From the NCBI RefSeq assembly GCF_010015585.1, contig NW_022985073.1, forward strand, positions 1,048,923-1,112,922: 64,000 nt of DNA. The letters run 5' to 3'. Every line of letters begins with the position of its first letter. Positions within the stretch are counted from its first letter, which is position 1. The notes under the pieces are model-generated. The model did not search any database. It worked only from the letters and a program-made list of their open reading frames with translations, and was not told the DNA's origin. The stretch comes from Eremomyces bilateralis CBS 781.70. Its lineage: Eukaryota; Ascomycota; Dothideomycetes; Eremomycetales; Eremomycetaceae. Positions 57,621 to 64,000 of this stretch are shown in pieces. Both the position numbers and the translations under genes were made by a program.

Positions 57621-59657
57621 TCAATCGTCGTCGGCTTTCTTCTTCGCCTTGCGTTTGTTGGCCTTGAAGTGCTTCTTCGTGTCCAATCTCAAATCCGCCG
57701 GATCTATATCCTTTTCGAGCGCCAACATCGCCTTCTGCTTCCGCCCGCTGAGGCCCTTGGCGGAGTTCTGTCCCTGTTCGGTGTACTGGTAATTGAACGG
57801 CATGGTCAGATGACCGGCACCACTCTGTCCTCGAGCGGTGGTGGCACCCTGGCCTCGAGCGAAGAATTTTTTATCCATTCGCTTCGTTTTGGGCCCTTGG
57901 ACCATCCCGATAGGAACCATGTCCAGATCGTCCAGTGATTCCAGTGCTAGTGATTCCGTCTCGGTGCCCTCTTCGGAGACGACAGGAGCTTCGGATGCAC
58001 GAGTGAAGCTCGCATCGTACAGCTCTCGATTGAAATCGGTGCCGTTGAGCGGAGGGTCCGCGGGAGGTGGATGGCAGAAGAGCAGCTTGCCTTTGACGTA
58101 GTCTTTCAACAATTGCCTCGCCGCTCTCGATTCATCCGGCTGTCCTAGGCCTGTGGTGAAGAAGCCTCGAGCGCGAGCATAAGCGGACAATACCTCGCTT
58201 GCAGTCGGCGTGCCAGTTCCACCTTCTTCGAGCGGACGAGTGGGGATCTTGATCCCGTAAGTAGACTCCACGTATTCCTTGGGGATTCTGTCCGCGATCA
58301 GACCAGCCGGTCCGACGAACTCTCTGAGCTGATCGATTGGCAATACACCGTTGCACACCAACTCGGCCTTGGTGGTTGCGAAGTTGGGGAACACAAGACC
58401 GGGACAATCGACCAAGATGACCGAGGGACTCAGATGGATCGTCTGGAAATGCTTCGTTTTGCCAGGCGTGGATGAAACCGACACCTTCTTGGCGCCGATG
58501 AGGGCGTTGATGGTCGACGATTTACCGACGTTGGGGTACCCGACGAGTCCAACTGATATCCTTTTGGTTTGTCCTTCTCGGTCGTTCTCCGGCTCGGGCG
58601 CATTCTCGAGGAACAGGTCTTCGAGATCGTCGGTGGTAATAATCCTCGTAGAATCATCTTCCGTGTCGTCACCATCGAGAGGGGCCTCGTTAGATCCATC
58701 CGTAGAATCAATATCCAGCTTCTCTGTTTCGGCAGAGATATCTTCTTCTTCTTCATCTTCCTCCTCTGAAGACTCGTCCTCCGAATCCTCCTCGTCCTTC
58801 TGTGCCTCGTTCCGTTCTTTTGACAATTCTGCTGAGAAGAAGCGGAAACTAATGCCAGCTTTCTTGAAATGCTCGGCCCAGATCTTCCGTTGATAGGACG
58901 TCATCATATCGGCTTTGTTGACCAGCAGCAGGTTGTTCTTGCCCGGATCCACCTCCTTGACGTACTTCTCCAGATCTTCGCATCGGAAAAGGAGAGGGTT
59001 TCGAGCGTCAACAATCTGCACGATCAAATCCGACCGCTCGATGACTCGCCATAATTGCCGCCATACCTCCAGGTTGCGTTCGAACGGCGTCATCAGCAAA
59101 TCGTCGGACTCTTGTAGACTTGCCAAACCTCTTCGCCATATCATGAAAGACTCTTGCTCGCGCGTGTCTAATTCTCGCGGTGTGGTTTTCTCGTCCCAGG
59201 CCGGTCGTCGCGGAACCGTCAGACGGGCTCGATTCGCATTCTGCTTCCGCACGGCCGCCCTCTCCTCCGTGGCGGTCAGCAAATACGGATTTCTCGAGTC
59301 GCGGTGGATGATCTTGACGCTGTTCAACTTCTGCGCAGTGAAGTCGGTACCTTCCAGTTCCGCGGTGCTGAGAAACTCGTCGAGGTCGCCCTGTTCCGTC
59401 ACACTGCGCATCTTGACCCATGACGCTTCCTTCTTGCTGTTCGTCACATACTACCCGGACAGATTAGTCTGCTACTCATTTCTCGTACACTTCAAGTGAG
59501 TTACCGTCTCTCCATCCTGTCCTTTCCGCTGGATGCCCTGCTGAGCGCCCGGTTGAAAATTGCCCCTCCGCATGTCTGACCCTTTGCCCTTCCCAAAGCG
59601 GTCATTCATCAGGGTGTTGCCGAGTCCGACGGCATTTTTGGACTTTGGGAGCCCCAT
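57621..59657 (-). CDS. LSG1: Large-subunit GTPase LSG1
   Basis: Cytoplasmic GTPase that releases the export adaptor Nmd3 from pre-60S particles. Exons 59657-59505 and 59450-57621 (54-base intron) give 660 residues. The GTPase motifs are circularly permuted, as in the YlqF/YawG group: G5-like FRFFSAE and G4 LLLVNKADMM come before G1 GYPNVGKSST, G2 region SSTPGKTKHFQT and G3 LVDCPG. N-terminal family text: MGLPKSKNAVGLGNTLMNDR. An acidic insert (DEEDSEDESSEEEDEEEEDI) sits between G4 and G1, and the C-terminus is strongly basic (KKHFKANKRKAKKKADDD). ATG 59657 agrees with the family start; an upstream in-frame ATG at 59732 is not family-like. Confidence 0.95.
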
Positions 59658-61068
59658 CGTGATCGGTTGTAGCCACAGCAACTGTTCGTTTCTGGTTCGT
59701 TTCTTGTAGATATGAAGGAGGTTGGGTGCCAACTCGGCGTGGTATTTGGGAGTGTCGAGGAGGAGGGCGGAAATTCTCCAGTCTCGATAGTCGATATTTT
59801 GTCAGCGGGGCAAATCTCGCCCCTGCAAGAGTCACGAAACGGAGGACCAGGTTGGGATCTCTCAAATAGTAATTTTCAGTCCTGTCTCCCCGAACTAATT
59901 ACATAGAATGAGTCAACACTTATTTCTTGGTATGATGAACATTGTCCAGCTTTTCCAATGCATTCTTACCTACAGTGAGCGGAATGACAGCAGCCAAGGG
60001 CTTCCGCTCCGCTCCGCCCCACCGTCCAATCGCAAGGTGGGAACGGGACTGCGATTACAATATCCTGCTGTATAATTCATGGACAGTCCAAGATTCCGGC
60101 ATTTAGGCGAAAGGAACCAAATAGCTTGGTAGCAGACTGTTTCTTTCAAAGAGTGACGCTCCAAATATACCTATCCGGCGTGCAAACTACCTGAGGACGC
60201 CCCCACGATGTGTAGTCCTCTTATTGTCATGGCATTTCCTTATGGATGGTCAACATGGACTGACAAGAATGGACAGTTTGAGCCAGCGGGACACCAGCCA
60301 ATAGATTGCTGTCGATTGCTGGTGAATTAGTGGCGCAGCTCACACCGCAGTCTAGTGAGTCTGCACTCTGGACTCTGCACAGCAACGAGTACAGTGAACG
60401 AACCAACTGAGGTGAACCGAATTCACCTTGTCATTTGTCCAAGTGGCCAGCTCCAATCCGCTCCACAATCCACGCTGCCTGTGTTGGCTTCATTCACTTT
60501 CATCCACCGCAACCTCTCGCCTCTCTTCTCTTCGTGAATCTCCCTTTCTGTCTTGCGAGTTGCAACCGTCTTTAACAGGCATCTGCAAGACTGCAACCAC
60601 CTGTTGACTCGGCTCCAACAGCCTCAAGTTCCCTCCACTTAAAACTTGCCCTTTTTGACGGTGCTCCTGTTTCCTCCGTACCCACTGCACAGAGCCTCGA
60701 TTCAATTCGCGCCACCTAACCGAGTAACTTGAACACCATCAGACCGATCCATCATACCGGTCCATACTCCCCGCTCGGCGGACAACAGACCATCGCCTAC
60801 GAACACTTTGCCGGCCAAAGCGACTTGACGCCGATAAATCCCGCTCGATTCCTACTCGAGTGCGCCTACTTGATTTGGTTCAGGTGTGGTCAGACCATAG
60901 AGCCAGAGGCTCCCTCCCGCTTTTGAAAGACTTTATCATTCCCGTCGATGGTCAGATCATATCCAAAGCTATATTCTCGATCCACCGGTCCCGGTACACC
61001 ATTACACGATACTCCAGCACTTCGAACTCTCTTGAAGCCTCGAATATAAACCCCCCTCAAGTGACGCA
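59658..61068. other. Divergent promoter gap, about 1.4 kb
   Basis: Between LSG1 (minus) and the nucleoporin gene (plus), so it should hold both promoters and leaders. No coding sequence, tRNA or repeat array was recognised. Confidence 0.55.
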
Positions 61069-62939
61069 ATGACCCGATCAACTACGCGGCGAAAGTCCCC
61101 TCAACCATCGAAAGACGGGAAAACGCCGGATCAGCCATCCCCATCTCGCGAAGGTGCGTCCACGCCGGAGAATGCGAGCGATGCGGACAGCAGTGGGGAG
61201 AAGCCGGTCCGGAAACAGCTGAAGGAGACATCGATAGAAGGACAACCCAACATCACAGGAGAAAACAGTGACCATGATATTCCCGACGCACCCGAGGACT
61301 CAACCAAAGCCGCCACCGCTGGAGAAGGAAGCACTTCGCGAGGGCGACTCCAGCGGAAGCGAAGCATCGAAGAAGTGGATGGGAAAGATGCGGATCAGAC
61401 GAAGCCCGAGAAACATGTGAGGAAGCGTTCTCGCGATAACGAAAAGGATGAAGGCGAGCATGCCACCAGCAACGCAAAAACAGGTGAAGCAACGAATGGT
61501 CGACCGTTGACACCAAGTGCTATGGATCTGCCGTCCTCTGAGGACGATGCGACCAATCCTCTGGCGAGTCCCAAAAACAAGCGTAATCGGGATGAATACC
61601 TCAAAGGCCAAGCCCAGAAAGGGGAGACCGATGCAGGGAAGGCCTCGTCCCTGAAGCCGGGCAGTGAGAAGCGAGCCGACGCATCCACCCCCGAAGGGCG
61701 GCAGGCGAAAAGACAGCGCGATCGCGATGATTCGGCGACCATCGCGAAGGCCAATACGGAAACAAAGGCCATTGCTGATGAGAAAGAAACCCAGCAACCG
61801 AAACAAAGTCCTGAGAAGAAGGTATTGTCTCGATCACTTTTTTCTGTTAAAACCCATTATTACTAACACCTTCCAGCTCCCAGCTTCAGGTGGTTTCGCC
61901 AACTACGCCGCCGCATCTCCCTTCGCAACTCTGTCCCCCGAGAAGAAGCCCGCACCCAAAACATCATCCAGCGCATTCGCTTCCTCTGGCTTCGGTAAAC
62001 TCGCAAGCTCTGAGAGTTCCCCCTTTGGCGCGCTGGGCGGCAACACATCCAAGTCCCCCAGCCCCTTCGGTAGCATGATCCCACCGTCCTCCAACACCGC
62101 TACGACCACCAGTTTCGCAACGAGCCAAGGGGACAAGTCGCCGTTCGGCGCGCTCGGTGGAGCGGGGTCCTCCAAGCTTGGAGGTTTTGGGAACAGCGGG
62201 TTCAGCAGTGGATTCGCGTCGTTGTCCAAAGGTCCGGGGTTAAGTAGTTTTGCTGGGAGCAGCAGCACGGGAGGAATTGTCGGGTTGAGCGCCAAGCCTG
62301 CGAAGCCGTTCGGTACGGCTGTGGACGAGGATGAAGACGATGAGGATGAAGGCAGCGGGGAGGACGAGAAGGAGGAAGCCGCTCCCCCAAAGGATACGGA
62401 TGAAGGGAAGAAAGATAAGCGGTTCTTTGAGCGCACGGGTGAGTCCTGATGTGGCATTCAATGGACGTCTTCCGCTAATGCAGTAGCAGTGGAAACTGGG
62501 GAGGAGACTGAGACTACAGAATTCACGAGCAGGGCCAAGTTGTTCGCTTTCCACAAAGACGCAAATGGCGGAGGGGCTTGGAAAGAACGGGGAACGGGAA
62601 ACCTCAAGCTCAATACTGCCGAGGGGGATGGCAAATCCGAGGGCAGAAAGGCACGCCTGCTTCTAAGGGTCGACGGAACCCATAACTTGGTGCTTAATAC
62701 CCCGATCATCAAGGAGCTCAAGTTCCACGGCGTCAACAGCGACAAACCGAAGGACGGACGGGTCATTTTCTCAACCTTTGTGAAAGGCGAAAAGGGCGTT
62801 GAACCCGTGCTGATGCAATTACGGGTACGGAGACTTCGTCGCTTCCTTCTCGGCACCCATTGCTAACATATCGCAGCTCAAGCCGCAAAATGCGGAGGAT
62901 CTGTGGGAGCTGGTTCAGGACCTGAAGGCTCAGATGTAA
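61069..62939 (+). CDS. Nup50/RanBP3-like protein with a Ran-binding domain
   Basis: Exons 61069-61821, 61877-62438, 62490-62824 and 62877-62939 give 570 residues. The first third is charged and disordered with basic clusters (RGRLQRKRSIEE, KHVRKRSRDNEK), consistent with importin binding. The middle is Ser/Gly/Phe-rich with FG-type motifs (SPFGALGG twice, GFGNSGFSSGF), typical of nuclear-pore proteins. An acidic run (DEDEDDEDEGSGEDEKEE) precedes a RanBP1 domain (TSRAKLFAFHKDANGGGAWK, ERGTGNLKL, LLLRVDGTHNLVLNTPI) ending ELVQDLKAQM. It should act in Ran-dependent transport at the pore, like yeast Nup2/Yrb2. The first intron has a perfect TACTAAC branch. The acceptor of the second intron is a CAGTAGCAG triplet; the third AG is used here. 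Confidence 0.9.
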
Positions 62940-63371
62940 GGGTGTACTCCCGGTATTCCGAATGCGAGGCACGAAACGTTAGTCAATCGAAGGAGCCGGG
63001 AGGGGCTTGGGACGTCACTTGATTATCAAATTCTCATACCGTGCGAAACGAGGATACGGCATGCCATGGGTGGATTCGTTGGGCTATTAGACGCGTTTGA
63101 GGCAAGCGCCAGGGAACGAGACCATCGTAGACTAGAGCACATGGAGGCACACTGCTGAAATTCACACATTGGATGAGGATATCGAATGAATTCATCTATG
63201 CCACTATCCCCCGAATGGTCATCTCCATCCGACCCGATGATGTAAAGGCTAATTTGACACACGGGACGCCGATTCTTTTTCCTATCCTCAGAGAGAATCT
63301 CAAAGAGAGAACCTCAGAGAGAAAGGGGCCATATTTGGACCATGCAGTGTAAAGCGTAAAAAACCCACCGC
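62940..63371. other. Intergenic between convergent genes
   Basis: 3' flanks. A short AGAGAGAA/CTCA imperfect repeat lies near 63288-63330. Nothing else is seen. Confidence 0.55.
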
Positions 63372-63948
63372 TCAAACGATCGAAAGCTTCGTAGCCGCGA
63401 TGTCGAGGGCGTCGACATCAGGCGTCAACCGGGCGTAGGCCTTCTTGGTGCCGTCCGGACTATTCGTCGTTAGTATACCACCCATTGAGAAATCGCCGTA
63501 GCATACACCTACCGGATGAGGGTGTTGATCTTCAAGCAATCAATGTTATACAGCTTCTTCAGCGCATCCTTGATTTGCCTCTTGTTCGCCTTGATATCCA
63601 CGATGAACACCAGGGTATTGTTCTCCTCGATCTTCTTCATCGCGCTCTCGGTGTTGAGCGGGTGCACGATGACCTTGCCCTGGTCGAGGCGCGGCTCATG
63701 GTGGACGCTCTTGCGCTGGTATTTGGGCGCGCGCGCGAGCACGAGGGTCTTGGGGCGGTGGAAAGTGGTGCTGGTGCGGACCTTGCGGACTTTGTGCGAG
63801 TTGACCTATATTGTGGAAAATACAAGCCGTCAGCGATGCTGTGCTGACACGCCTCTCTAAGAGTCCGATGGGGTTCATGGCGGGTGGGAGCTTACACCGC
63901 GCAGAGTTGCCTTCGCGGCCGCGTTGGCCTTGGTGGAGGACTTGGAAG
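63372..63948 (-). CDS. RPL25: 60S ribosomal protein uL23 (L23a/L25), 5' end outside window
   Basis: Large-subunit protein at the polypeptide exit tunnel, docking site for SRP and nascent-chain factors. Visible exons 63948-63896, 63805-63513 and 63459-63372 encode the C-terminal 144 residues. Family text: [79 protein letters not shown] and the end [20 protein letters not shown]. Introns are 90 and 53 bases. Bases 63949-64000 are the 3' end of another intron (acceptor AATAG, branch GCTAACC); the first coding exon, with the basic N-terminus, lies beyond the window. Confidence 0.95.
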
Positions 63949-64000
63949 CTATTGGGTCGGTTAGCGGTGACATTCGATAGAAGGGGGAAAATGCTCGTAG

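Overview
The window is chromosomal DNA of a filamentous ascomycete (Pezizomycotina). The signs are many short GT-AG introns of about 45-90 bases with CTRAY or TACTAA branch sites, a hybrid PKS-NRPS megasynthase, a fungal-type eukaryotic gene set (AKR1, PBN1, PNS1, FLC-type and URC1 homologues), mixed strands with no operons, and gene spacing of about 0.3-1.5 kb. I cannot name the species. No transposon, virus-derived element, CRISPR array, rRNA or tRNA was recognised.

Layout. (1) 1-9149: the 3' three quarters of a PKS-NRPS gene (DH, linker, ER, KR, ACP, C, A, T, R); its KS and AT lie left of the window. (2) 9150-11600: an accessory strip with a short TPR-like remnant or mini-gene and an orphan gene visible only after removing three short introns. 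The secondary-metabolite locus probably ends here, because the next gene is housekeeping. (3) 11862-20558: histidyl-tRNA synthetase, an FLC/TRP-like membrane protein, an orphan protein of possible tubby-like fold, and a type I membrane protein. (4) 21932-22469: a small secreted cysteine-rich protein split into four exons. (5) 23265-31906: a minus-strand run of PBN1 (GPI mannosyltransferase subunit), AFG1-type mitochondrial ATPase, AKR1-type palmitoyltransferase and eIF3g. (6) 32376-41779: a 67-residue membrane protein, PNS1-type choline-transporter-like protein, mannitol-1-phosphate dehydrogenase and WAPL cohesin-release factor. (7) 42639-46852: uracil phosphoribosyltransferase, elongation factor ELF1 and URC1, a GTP cyclohydrolase II relative of uracil catabolism. 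(8) 48233-64000: a disordered orphan protein, ribosomal protein eS1, an ABHD11-like mitochondrial hydrolase, a conserved uncharacterised 612-residue protein, a peroxisomal acyl-CoA dehydrogenase, the ribosome-biogenesis GTPase LSG1, a Nup50/RanBP-type nucleoporin and the 3' part of ribosomal protein uL23.

Functional links. Most neighbours are unrelated housekeeping genes. The plausible links are the PKS-NRPS with its flanking accessory strip, and the uracil phosphoribosyltransferase-URC1 pair, both used by the fungal URC route of uracil use. eIF3g, eS1, LSG1, uL23 and HisRS all serve translation but look independent. All exon borders are my own reading, chosen for reading-frame continuity, GT-AG ends and family resemblance; none is backed by transcripts.
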